From Virgibacillus sp. AGTR (GTDB lineage: Bacteria; Bacillota; Bacilli; Bacillales; Amphibacillaceae), in assembly GCF_016919725.2 (NCBI RefSeq), contig NZ_JAJERH010000002.1:1-64000 (forward strand): a DNA stretch of 64,000 nt. Direction: 5' to 3'. Both the position numbers and the translations under genes were made by a program. Shown here in pieces: positions 46,704-54,368 of the stretch. The notes below the pieces were generated by a model. It saw nothing but the letters and a program-made list of their open reading frames with translations, was not told the origin of the DNA and ran no database searches. Numbering within the stretch: the first letter of the stretch is position 1; each line of letters opens with the position of its first letter.

Positions 46704-47363
46704 CTATTTTTGTAATAAACGTTGAAAATAGCTAACAAGTTCTTTGCGGTTATGAATTTGAAACGTAGTGTAAATTCCACTGATATAATTTTTCACTGTC
46801 CCTTCACTGAGAAAAAGCCTTTGGGCAATACGTTTATTAGACATATTCTCTGTTAATAGACAAGCTATATCTAGTTCTCTATTCGATAAATGGATGTTTC
46901 GATTTAAAAACGCTTTATTAAGTAGTTCTCTGTTATCATACTTTGTCTCTATAATCTTTCTTGCCAATATCTGTGAGATTTTTCCTGAAAAGACAACTTC
47001 ATTATGATAAACATCTCTTATAGCTCTAAGTAAATGCTTTGAATCATGGTTTTTTAATAAATAACCTTTACAGCCTGCATTAATAGATGAAATGATTAGA
47101 TCCTCATCTATAATTGTAGTTAAAACAATTACCTTGATTCCTGAATATTTCTCTATCATTTTTACAATTGCCCTAGCGGTCTGCTTGTAGGGAGTTTGCA
47201 CATCCATAAGTATAATATCAGGAGTATTCTCTACCATTTTCTCTATTGCTTGATTAACACTGACAGCAGTAGCGATAACCTCTATATCTATTTCATTACT
47301 AATTAATGCTCGAAGCCCATCAATAAATAACCTTTGGTCATCTACAATCATCACCTTTATCAT
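46704..47363 (-). CDS. NarL/LuxR family response regulator (orphan)
   Basis: A 219-residue response regulator. The receiver keeps Asp8-Asp9, phospho-acceptor Asp54 (ILMDVQTP), Thr82 and Lys104; the LuxR helix-turn-helix is at about 154-205 (LSNRELDIACLLTENMSNKR, then IAQRLFLSEGTVKNYISGIY). No sensor kinase lies in the window next to it, so the signal is unknown. It is followed on the same strand by the degenerate paralogue, and a LysM-NlpC/P60 hydrolase gene lies divergently upstream. Control of that hydrolase is a guess from position. Confidence 0.88.
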   Translation of the reverse strand: MIKVMIVDDQRLFIDGLRALISNEIDIEVIATAVSVNQAIEKMVENTPDIILMDVQTPYKQTARAIVKMIEKYSGIKVIVLTTIIDEDLIISSINAGCKGYLLKNHDSKHLLRAIRDVYHNEVVFSGKISQILARKIIETKYDNRELLNKAFLNRNIHLSNRELDIACLLTENMSNKRIAQRLFLSEGTVKNYISGIYTTFQIHNRKELVSYFQRLLQK

Positions 47364-47410
47364 TCATATGACCCCTCTATCTCTAATTTCTCCCCTTACA
47401 TCAAGTGAAT

Positions 47411-47595
47411 AAAGTGAAACTTCCATCCGTGGGGGGTTTTTGTTTATCCCACGGATGGTTAGTACCACAAGGGTATGACCTAAAGGCCTCTGAACCAATC
47501 TGACATTTACCGGCAGTTGATTCCCCACTTAGCAATACTGGTTTCTCTTTATTCCTTGAAGTGGGGAGCTTACTGCCAGTTATATGCGGGATAAA
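47411..47595 (+). repeat. Repeat family A, canonical full-length copy
   Basis: Holds every block: AAAGTGAAACTTCCATCCGT, CCCACGGATGGTTAGTACCA, CAAGGGTATGACCTAAAGGC, CTGACATTTACCGGCAGTTG, inner arms TCCCCACTT / AAGTGGGGA, and ACTGCCAGTTATATGCGGGA. A further GTGAAAT after its end hints at a lost neighbouring copy. Confidence 0.92.
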
Positions 47596-47597
47596 GT

Positions 47598-47998
47598 GAA
47601 ATAAAACGGTACTGATTAGTCAGTAACCAATTTATCTTTACTAACCAATTAAACATAGCTAGTATGTTTTTAAATATTAAATAGTTCTTTTGTATCATTT
47701 CTAAAGTACTATTAATTATACCAAACACTACTATATAATCATAGTTATATTTCAATTCAATGGTTAAATAGTTTAAATTTGGTAATCTGAAAACACCTTA
47801 ATTTACAGTTAAAAAGAACTAATAAATCGCATAATTTTTATCAACATGAAGCAAATTTCAACAAAACCCTGATTTTCCAGGATTTTTCATAGATAAAAAG
47901 ACACGAAAATTTTATTCTAAAAAACATCCATTTTCCCTAAACTTCATCCAATTTCTTCCGATAATAGAGATAATAGTTCTATATATTAGCACGTTTAT
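47598..47998. other. AT-rich intergenic region before the LysM gene
   Basis: No gene or repeat seen. Only a short dyad ACTGATTAGTCAGT near 47612-47625 and AT-rich stretches; a promoter for the LysM gene is expected in the last 100 bp but I cannot place a convincing -35/-10 pair. Confidence 0.35.
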
Positions 47999-48015
47999 GT
48001 GAGGGAGGACCTATA

Positions 48016-49080
48016 ATGAGCAATAAAAAAATAATCATGTCCGTTACTGCAAGTGCAGCAATAGCCTCGGCAATATTTGCAGCGGAAGAGGTAGAAGCAG
48101 CGTCTCATAAAGTTAAAAGCGGCGAGTCCTTATGGACAATAGCCCAAAAGTATAATACAAATGTTGCCAAATTAAAATCGATAAACAAACTATCAGGAGA
48201 TACGATCTACCCCAATCAAATCATAGAAACAGAGAATAACAACACGTCCGGTTCTAGCTCCAGTTCTTCAAAACCAACTAATAATAATTCGAATAGCTCT
48301 AAAACGTATACGGTTAAAAGCGGAGACACGCTGAGCGGAATTGCCATTAAGTATAATATCTCGTTGAGCAACCTTATGAAGTGGAACAACCTTAATTCAA
48401 CATTAATTTATCCAGGTAATGTACTTGCTGTTTCAAAAAATAGTTCAAACGGATCGAGTTCTACTGGATCTAATTCAGGTTCTAGTTCTTCTAATAACAG
48501 TTCGAATCAAACAGGTTCAACAAAGGTATATATCGTAAAATCAGGTGATACTTTATCACGGATAGCTCTTCAATATAAGGTTAGTGTAGCTAATTTAAAA
48601 AAGTGGAATAACTTAAACTCTGACTTAATTTTTATCGGTCAAAAATTGAGTATAGGTAGTAGCTCAAACACTAATTCAAACGGAAATACCAATGAAAAAC
48701 CATCTAACAATGTTCAATATAATGTAGAAAAGGTTATTCAAACGGCAAAGAGTATGCAGGGAGTAAAGTATGTTTGGGGAGGATCGACACCATCAGGATT
48801 TGATTGTAGTGGTTTTATTCATTACGTGTACAAAAAAGGCGGCATGAGTATAAATCGACTTTCCAGTGATGGTTATTTTAATCGCTCCCATTATGTTACA
48901 AAGCCTCAAGTAGGGGATCTTGTCTTTTTTGCAGGAACCTATCGTCCTGGCATATCTCACCTAGGCATTTATTTGGGGAATAACACCTTCATTCATGCTG
49001 GTTCAAGTGGAGTGCAAATAAGCAGTTTAAATAACTCCTACTGGAAAAAACATTTTGATAGTTTTAAACGCTTTTATTAA
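48016..49080 (+). CDS. LysM-NlpC/P60 peptidoglycan D,L-endopeptidase (LytE/CwlS-like)
   Basis: A 354-residue secreted cell-wall hydrolase: signal peptide about 1-29, three LysM modules (about 30-72, 96-139, 170-213) separated by Ser/Asn-rich linkers, and a C-terminal NlpC/P60 domain about 235-354. Catalytic Cys264 (GFDCSG), His315 (GISHLGIY) and His327 (FIHAGS). Such enzymes cut the D-Glu to meso-DAP bond during growth or separation. GAGGGAGGACC precedes the ATG. Linker-rich three-LysM layout fits LytE/CwlS/LytF relatives. Confidence 0.93.
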   Translation: MSNKKIIMSVTASAAIASAIFAAEEVEAASHKVKSGESLWTIAQKYNTNVAKLKSINKLSGDTIYPNQIIETENNNTSGSSSSSSKPTNNNSNSSKTYTVKSGDTLSGIAIKYNISLSNLMKWNNLNSTLIYPGNVLAVSKNSSNGSSSTGSNSGSSSSNNSSNQTGSTKVYIVKSGDTLSRIALQYKVSVANLKKWNNLNSDLIFIGQKLSIGSSSNTNSNGNTNEKPSNNVQYNVEKVIQTAKSMQGVKYVWGGSTPSGFDCSGFIHYVYKKGGMSINRLSSDGYFNRSHYVTKPQVGDLVFFAGTYRPGISHLGIYLGNNTFIHAGSSGVQISSLNNSYWKKHFDSFKRFY

Positions 49081-49117
49081 TAGTGTAGCTAGTCATTTTT
49101 CGTTAATACAGCTAACA

Positions 49118-49156
49118 AAATCCTTACATCGCAAGCCAGCGACATAAGGATTTTTT
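49118..49156 (+). terminator. Terminator of the LysM gene
   Basis: AAATCCTTA and TAAGGATTT form the outer stem, TCGC/GCGA an inner one, followed by TTTG. Lies 40 bp past the stop codon. Confidence 0.82.
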
Positions 49157-49423
49157 GTTGTTACGATTTTATCAAAGTAATAGTTTATTTACACCATTAC
49201 GATGCCTCAACCCTTGATTACCATTTTTCACGATAATTCTCTGCTCAATCCAGTAATAGACTCACCATGCCCAGCCAATACTTTCTTCATGTAAGTTTCT
49301 ATTTTCTTATTTCTCATTCGCATTTATCAATAATTATTCAGCAAAATTTCGTAAAATATAGATAACTATACCAGTTAAATGATATACTGAAAACAATGAA
49401 ATTACTGAAAAAGGATGTCTGCT
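49157..49423. other. Intergenic region before the glucosaminate operon
   Basis: No repeat copy or hairpin of note. A TATACT at 49383-49388 is a possible -10 element for the operon, without an obvious -35. No clear cre site was found. Confidence 0.35.
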
Positions 49424-50524
49424 ATGTGTAACACCTATGTATTACATAATGTGTCACGTTTAAATCATCAAAAATACGACTTTTTTATTGAAGATGGAAC
49501 AATAAAAGCTATTTCTGAGCCCAAAACTTTAAATGGAGAGCATGTAATTGATTGCACTGGTCTATACGTCTCAAGTGGCTGGATTGACTTGCATGTACAC
49601 GCCTTTCCTGAATTTGATCCTTATGGGGATGATGTCGATGAAATCGGCATCAAGCAAGGAGTAACAACTGTTGTAGATGCAGGTAGTTGCGGAGCGGACC
49701 GCATTGCAGACCTCCACGAGCTATCCAAGCAGTGTAAAACAAATCTACTTGCTTTTTTGAACATCTCTAGCATTGGTCTAAAACGAATAGACGAATTATC
49801 TAATCTAAGCTGGATTAATAGTGATAAAGTGGTTAAGGCAGTGGAACAATTTCCTGACTTTATCGTCGGTCTAAAGGCAAGAATGAGTAAAAGCGTTGTA
49901 GGTGAACAAGGAATTAAGCCTCTACAATTGGCTCGTCGTTTATCTCTCATCACGAAACGCTCGTTAATGGTTCATATCGGTTCAAGTCCTCCTTATATAG
50001 AACAAATTTTCGATTTATTAGAAAAGGAAGACATCGTCACACATTTTTTGCACGGAAAGGCAAATCGTCTATTTGATAATAACGAGCACATCCATTCATT
50101 TGTTACGAAAGCAGTTAATAAAGGCATTCATTTAGATGTTGGACACGGTTCAGCAAGTTTTTCATTTCAAGTAGCCGAAGCAGCAAAAAGACAAGGATTA
50201 AAATTCGACACAATTAGTACGGATATTTATCGAAACAATCGACTTAATGGACCAGTATATAGTATGTCTAAAACACTATCTAAATTCCTCTATCTTGGTT
50301 ATTCAATAGAGGAGGTAATTGCTGGCGTAACGATCAATGCTGCTAATTGGTTAAAGATGCCAAAACTCGGAAGAATTCAAGAAGGAGAACCAGCTAATTT
50401 AACTTTATTTTCAATAGAGAATAGCCCTGTAAAGCTAATTGACTCGGAAGGCGAGGAACAAATAGCTACCAAACATATTAAGGCTAAAGGAGTGTTTAAG
50501 AATGGAACGTACCTTACATGCTAA
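49424..50524 (+). CDS. Amidohydrolase/deacetylase metallohydrolase (EF0837/Atu3266-like)
   Basis: An amidohydrolase of about 366 residues with a binuclear metal site: GWIDLHVHAFPEFDPYGDD (His60, His62 counted from the ATG at 49415), bridging Lys154 (VGLKARMSKS), LMVHIGS (His187), FLHGKAN (His213) and STDIYRNN (Asp270). The group is known to deacetylate N-acetylated acids. AAAAAGG lies 9 nt before the ATG at 49424, which is preferred over 49415. First gene of an operon with a PLP ammonia-lyase, an aldolase and a kinase; it overlaps the next gene by 23 nt. I infer the substrate is N-acetyl-glucosaminate (2-acetamido-2-deoxygluconate). Dihydroorotase-like roles are unlikely given the context. 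Confidence 0.85.
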   Translation: MCNTYVLHNVSRLNHQKYDFFIEDGTIKAISEPKTLNGEHVIDCTGLYVSSGWIDLHVHAFPEFDPYGDDVDEIGIKQGVTTVVDAGSCGADRIADLHELSKQCKTNLLAFLNISSIGLKRIDELSNLSWINSDKVVKAVEQFPDFIVGLKARMSKSVVGEQGIKPLQLARRLSLITKRSLMVHIGSSPPYIEQIFDLLEKEDIVTHFLHGKANRLFDNNEHIHSFVTKAVNKGIHLDVGHGSASFSFQVAEAAKRQGLKFDTISTDIYRNNRLNGPVYSMSKTLSKFLYLGYSIEEVIAGVTINAANWLKMPKLGRIQEGEPANLTLFSIENSPVKLIDSEGEEQIATKHIKAKGVFKNGTYLTC

Positions 50525-51605
50525 CTATGGTTTAAAGCGTGTCATTAATGCAAGTGGTCGAATGAGTATTCTTGGAGTATCCGCTCCGACAGATTCCGTT
50601 ATGGAAGCTATGAAGCAAGGAGGACAAAATTACGTTGAAATGGCAGATTTAGTGAATAAATCTGGTGACTACGTTGCCAATCACTTAGCCTCTGAAGCTG
50701 CTGTAATAGTTAATTCGGCATCTAGCGGAATTGTATTGTCTGTTGCTGGACTAATAACTGAGGGGAACCGTCGTAAAAGCGATCGCCTACATCAGGAACC
50801 AATTGAGAAGAATGAGGTTATCTTGTTAAAAGGTCATAATGTACACTATGGAGCCCCTATCGAAACAATGGTTTACTTAGGTGGTGGTACAGTTGTTGAA
50901 GCTGGATATGCTAATGAAGGTAAGGCAGAGCATATCCGTGAAGCCATTTCATCAAAAACAGCAGCTATTCTATATGTTCAATCACATCATGCCGTACAAA
51001 AAAACATACTTTCCGTTGAGGAGGCTTATCAAGTCGCTCAAGAGAAGCAAATCCCTTTCATTGTAGATGCTGCGGCTGAAGGAGCGTTGCAAAAGTATAT
51101 AAACTACGCTGATGTTGTTATTTACAGTGGATCAAAAGCAATCGAAGGGCCAACCTCCGGTATTGTCGCCGGTAGAAGAAAATACATCGAATGGATAAAG
51201 GTACAATTGCATGGAATTGGCCGAAGTATGAAAGTAGGTAAAGAGTCTATTTTTGGTTTACTTAAAGCGCTTGATGAATATGCGAATAAGCCTGATAATA
51301 GTCTACTGCAAAAAGAAGTCTTAACAGAATTAGAAGACTTAAATCATATTTCCGGTATAACTGTAACGGTTGTTCAAGATGAAGCAGGTCGAGCTATATA
51401 TCGAGCACGAATTCAGATTGATGCCAATATTGCTTCGATCTCTGCAAAAAAATTAACCCAACAGCTTCGTAATGGCAATATAGCTATCTATACAAGAGAT
51501 TATGGGGCGAACCAAGGTTTTTTTGATATCGACCCACGTTCATTAAAGAATGATGATATCCATATTATTAAAGAAAGTATTAAAACATACGTAGGAGGGA
51601 TGTAA
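50502..51605 (+). CDS. SelA-like PLP enzyme, D-glucosaminate(-6-phosphate) ammonia-lyase type (DgaE-like)
   Basis: A 367-residue fold-type I PLP protein of the SelA/DgaE group. The cofactor lysine is Lys212 in VVIYSGSKAIEGPTSGIVAG; Asp189 (FIVDAAAEG) should hold the pyridine nitrogen. N-terminal RVINASGRMSILGVSAP is typical of DgaE. DgaE of Salmonella turns D-glucosaminate-6-phosphate into 2-keto-3-deoxygluconate-6-phosphate and ammonia. No PTS gene is present here and a KDG-type kinase is, so I infer it acts on the unphosphorylated acid. Overlaps the deacetylase gene; the aldolase gene follows after 1 bp. Confidence 0.87.
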   Translation: MERTLHANYGLKRVINASGRMSILGVSAPTDSVMEAMKQGGQNYVEMADLVNKSGDYVANHLASEAAVIVNSASSGIVLSVAGLITEGNRRKSDRLHQEPIEKNEVILLKGHNVHYGAPIETMVYLGGGTVVEAGYANEGKAEHIREAISSKTAAILYVQSHHAVQKNILSVEEAYQVAQEKQIPFIVDAAAEGALQKYINYADVVIYSGSKAIEGPTSGIVAGRRKYIEWIKVQLHGIGRSMKVGKESIFGLLKALDEYANKPDNSLLQKEVLTELEDLNHISGITVTVVQDEAGRAIYRARIQIDANIASISAKKLTQQLRNGNIAIYTRDYGANQGFFDIDPRSLKNDDIHIIKESIKTYVGGM

Positions 51606-51606
51606 C

Positions 51607-52362
51607 ATGCTAGCCATCGAAAAACGGTTTTATAAGCAGCGTGTCGCATTGAATGTTTTAGCCAATAGCCCCGAAAATGCCAAAGCAGTTTTCCAAGCTG
51701 CTGAAGGACATGTTTTAATTGGAGTACTATCAAAAGATTATCAAACAATCGATAATGCTATTGCAGCTATGCAAGCTTATGGAGAAGCGATAGACGGAGC
51801 CATATCTATTGGACTAGGAGCGGGAGATAATAAACAAGCTTCTGTTGTTGCTGAAATTGTAAAGCATTATGCTTGTGACCACATTAATCAAGTATTCCCT
51901 GCTGTTGGAGCAACAAGAGCTAATTTAGGTGAACGTAATAGCTGGATTAATAGTTTAGTATCTCCTACGGAGGATCCAAACCTCGTTAAGATTTCCACTG
52001 GAGCAATTAGTGCTACTATAGAGGAGCAAGCTATTGTACCTATCAAATCTGCAATTGCTCTAATTCGCGATATGGGAGGAAATGCTATTAAATTCTTTCC
52101 TATGAAAGGACTTACAACGATTGAGGCATACAAGGCTGTTGCCAAGGCATGTGGGGAGGAAGATTTTGGATTAGAGCCTACTGGTGGAATAAATAAAGAA
52201 AACTTTAACACCATTTTGGAAATCGCATTAGCGGCAAATGTTCCTAAAATTATTCCTCATGTATACTCTTCCATTATTAGTAAACAGACTGGTGAAACAA
52301 ATATTGAAGATATTTATGCGTTAACTGACATCATGAAGAAATTAGTTGATACATATGATTAA
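51607..52362 (+). CDS. KDPG aldolase family protein (DgaF-like)
   Basis: A 251-residue protein of the DgaF/KDGP aldolase family that splits 2-keto-3-deoxy-6-phosphogluconate into pyruvate and glyceraldehyde-3-phosphate. Visible: GALSIGLGAGDNKQA-like loop, HINQVFPAVGATRANLG, GNAIKFFPMKGLTTIEAYKA with the likely Schiff-base lysine, and EPTGGINKENF. GTAGGAGGGATGTAAC precedes the ATG. Its stop overlaps the kinase start, so the four genes are translationally coupled. Confidence 0.87.
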   Translation: MLAIEKRFYKQRVALNVLANSPENAKAVFQAAEGHVLIGVLSKDYQTIDNAIAAMQAYGEAIDGAISIGLGAGDNKQASVVAEIVKHYACDHINQVFPAVGATRANLGERNSWINSLVSPTEDPNLVKISTGAISATIEEQAIVPIKSAIALIRDMGGNAIKFFPMKGLTTIEAYKAVAKACGEEDFGLEPTGGINKENFNTILEIALAANVPKIIPHVYSSIISKQTGETNIEDIYALTDIMKKLVDTYD

Positions 52363-53371
52363 GCATATTGCCGCATTTGGTGAAGTCATGATGCGATTGC
52401 AGGTTCCTGATTACAAATTACTCTCACAAGCAGATTCATTAAACTATAGCTTTTCTGGTACAGGTGTCAATATTACCGGAGCTCTTACATGTTTTGGACA
52501 TAGAGGTTCAATCGTAACCACGTTACCTGTTACTCCCCTAGGAGATGCAGCCCAATCCTTTTTGCAAAAATTAGGTATAGATTCCTCCTTTATTATACGA
52601 CATGGTCAATCGCTTGGTATGTACTTTTTAGAAAATGGCTTTGGTGTTAGGCCAAGCAGAGTAACCTATTCTAATCGTATGGAGAGTAGCTTTAATACAG
52701 CGACTCACGATTTCTATCGTTTTGAGAAACTTGCTGAACAAATTGATATCGTTCATTTTTGTGGGATTACATTAGCGATGAATGATCTTGTTAGACAGCA
52801 ATTAAAAACCTTTGCACATGCAGTAAAAAAAGCAGGCGGAACCATCATTTTTGATTGTAATTTCCGTCCTTCACTATGGGGAAAGAATGGCCATCATCAG
52901 GCTCGCAGCCATTATGAAGAAATATTTGAACTTGCTGATATCGTGATAATGAACGAAAAGGATGCCCTGCATACATTAGGCATGTATACAGAAAAGAAAA
53001 GTGAACGTAATCAACTTATGGACCTCATTCCAAAAGTTGCTAATTTGTATAATATTCCTATTATCGCTGGAACACATCGCAATATTCTTGATAATCAAAC
53101 GCATCGTTTAATGGGTTTTTTATATAAGGAAGAAAGGTTTACGTTCTCTAATAAACGGACATTTTCCGTTTTAGATCGAATTGGAACTGGTGATGCCTTT
53201 GCTAGTGGGATTATTCACGGCTTAATCGAAGATTTTAGTAATCAGGACATTGTAGATTTTGCAGTAGCATCAGCGATTCTTGCTCATACAACTGTTGGCG
53301 ATACACCAAGAGCAACAGAAAAAGAAGTACTCCAAGCAATGAAAACGTGTAGTACAGACGTAAGACGATGA
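52355..53371 (+). CDS. PfkB-family sugar kinase, 2-keto-3-deoxygluconate kinase type
   Basis: A ribokinase-fold kinase of about 338 residues. Motifs: AAFGEVMMRLQVPD at the start, GTGVNITGALTCFGHRG (ribose-type di-Gly loop), TIIFDCNFRPSLW and the catalytic DRIGTGDAFASGIIHGL. The WG-rich FNFRPSLW block is typical of KdgK. ATG at 52355 overlaps the aldolase stop (ATGATTAA); an in-frame TTG at 52346 is rejected. Expected reaction: KDG + ATP to KDPG, feeding the aldolase just upstream. Confidence 0.88.
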   Translation: MIKHIAAFGEVMMRLQVPDYKLLSQADSLNYSFSGTGVNITGALTCFGHRGSIVTTLPVTPLGDAAQSFLQKLGIDSSFIIRHGQSLGMYFLENGFGVRPSRVTYSNRMESSFNTATHDFYRFEKLAEQIDIVHFCGITLAMNDLVRQQLKTFAHAVKKAGGTIIFDCNFRPSLWGKNGHHQARSHYEEIFELADIVIMNEKDALHTLGMYTEKKSERNQLMDLIPKVANLYNIPIIAGTHRNILDNQTHRLMGFLYKEERFTFSNKRTFSVLDRIGTGDAFASGIIHGLIEDFSNQDIVDFAVASAILAHTTVGDTPRATEKEVLQAMKTCSTDVRR

Positions 53372-53454
53372 TAATAGTAAGAATAAAGACTAGTAACAAA
53401 TGAGAAATGAATACGTATTAAAAATACTAGTTCTATTGAAACGATATTCGTATT

Positions 53455-54150
53455 TTATTGACTTTCGGTTGCCGCCTGTGCTTTTAAAAATATTTGATAA
53501 AAAGCAAAGAAATATACGTACGCAATAGCAGGCCCTGAGAAGAGTACTAAAAATAATGGATGAATTTGATAGATGATATACAATAAAATACTAACAGCTC
53601 CTGCAGCTGCTATTGTATAGGGTAAATGGAAAATCGCCATAAATAATGCTTTACGAATTGAATAAATGATGCTCACTTCAAAATGAACGGTATCAGCAAA
53701 AAAATAACTAGTAAAAGCAACAATAAAAATAGTAATGGCTATGAAAAAATAAAATAAGCCAGATCCAATTTCAACCGCTGCTAAATGATAGTTAAGTAAC
53801 CACACAACCCAAGTAATTGTAAAGAACACACCACCTAAAAGACTACGAATATAATTTTCCTTATAAAAATTCCAGTATGCTCTTATGAATCCTTTCTTTT
53901 CTCGTTTCATCACCCATTCCCTTACTACGGCAAACATTGCAGTAGTTGCTGGAAAAAAAACAAAAGGGAACAGAGCCAATATTGTAATAGCTAGCAAATA
54001 TACCTCCTCTTGTGTCTTCGCAAAAACCATACTTAAGATAGCGTAGGCAATTGGAAAATTAAAGAGAACCCATATGATATTCGTTGTCATGAACTTCATC
54101 AGCCAGTCAAATATATTATAAAGCGATTCTAGCCTTCCAGTTAGCATCAT
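53455..54150 (-). CDS. YesL/DUF624 family membrane protein
   Basis: A 231-residue membrane protein with about five to six helices and the N-terminal FDWLMKFMTTNIIWVLFNFP pattern of the YesL/DUF624 family. Members accompany LplABC/YesMNOPQ-type oligosaccharide importers; function unknown, possibly accessory to uptake. Same strand as, and last gene of, the ABC importer operon, separated from the binding protein by about 220 bp that carry a hairpin and a minimal family A repeat. Confidence 0.85.
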   Translation of the reverse strand: MMLTGRLESLYNIFDWLMKFMTTNIIWVLFNFPIAYAILSMVFAKTQEEVYLLAITILALFPFVFFPATTAMFAVVREWVMKREKKGFIRAYWNFYKENYIRSLLGGVFFTITWVVWLLNYHLAAVEIGSGLFYFFIAITIFIVAFTSYFFADTVHFEVSIIYSIRKALFMAIFHLPYTIAAAGAVSILLYIIYQIHPLFLVLFSGPAIAYVYFFAFYQIFLKAQAATESQ

Positions 54151-54175
54151 GTTTCTTCACACTCCGTTTATTCTT

Positions 54176-54208
54176 ATAGGAGCTGGCACCAAAGGAGTCA
54201 GCTCCTAT
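54176..54208 (-). terminator. Hairpin between ABC binding protein and YesL-like genes
   Basis: ATAGGAGCTG and CAGCTCCTAT form a 10-bp stem with a 13-nt loop. The downstream minus-strand tail (AAGAATAAAC) lacks T-runs, so it may reduce rather than stop transcription. Confidence 0.5.
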
Positions 54209-54297
54209 CTCAACTAAATATTACCTATCTGCAATCAACGAAGCATTTAACCCGTGGACTAGAAGTTCTATAATAACTTCCGATAGCAATCAAGTAA

Positions 54298-54343
54298 TTT
54301 ATCCCGCATATAACTGCCAGTAAATATCCGATTGGTTCCCCTT
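54298..54343 (-). repeat. Repeat family A, minimal copy lacking the inner hairpin
   Basis: Read on the minus strand: GGAACCAATCGGATATTTACTGGCAGTTATATGCGGGATAAA in short blocks. Sequence passes from the left ACTGGCAGT directly to TTATATGCGGGATAAA, i.e. the stem-loop between the two inverted ACTGSCAGT motifs is gone exactly. Confidence 0.8.
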
Positions 54344-54368
54344 TGCATAATGACAGCTACATAATATG

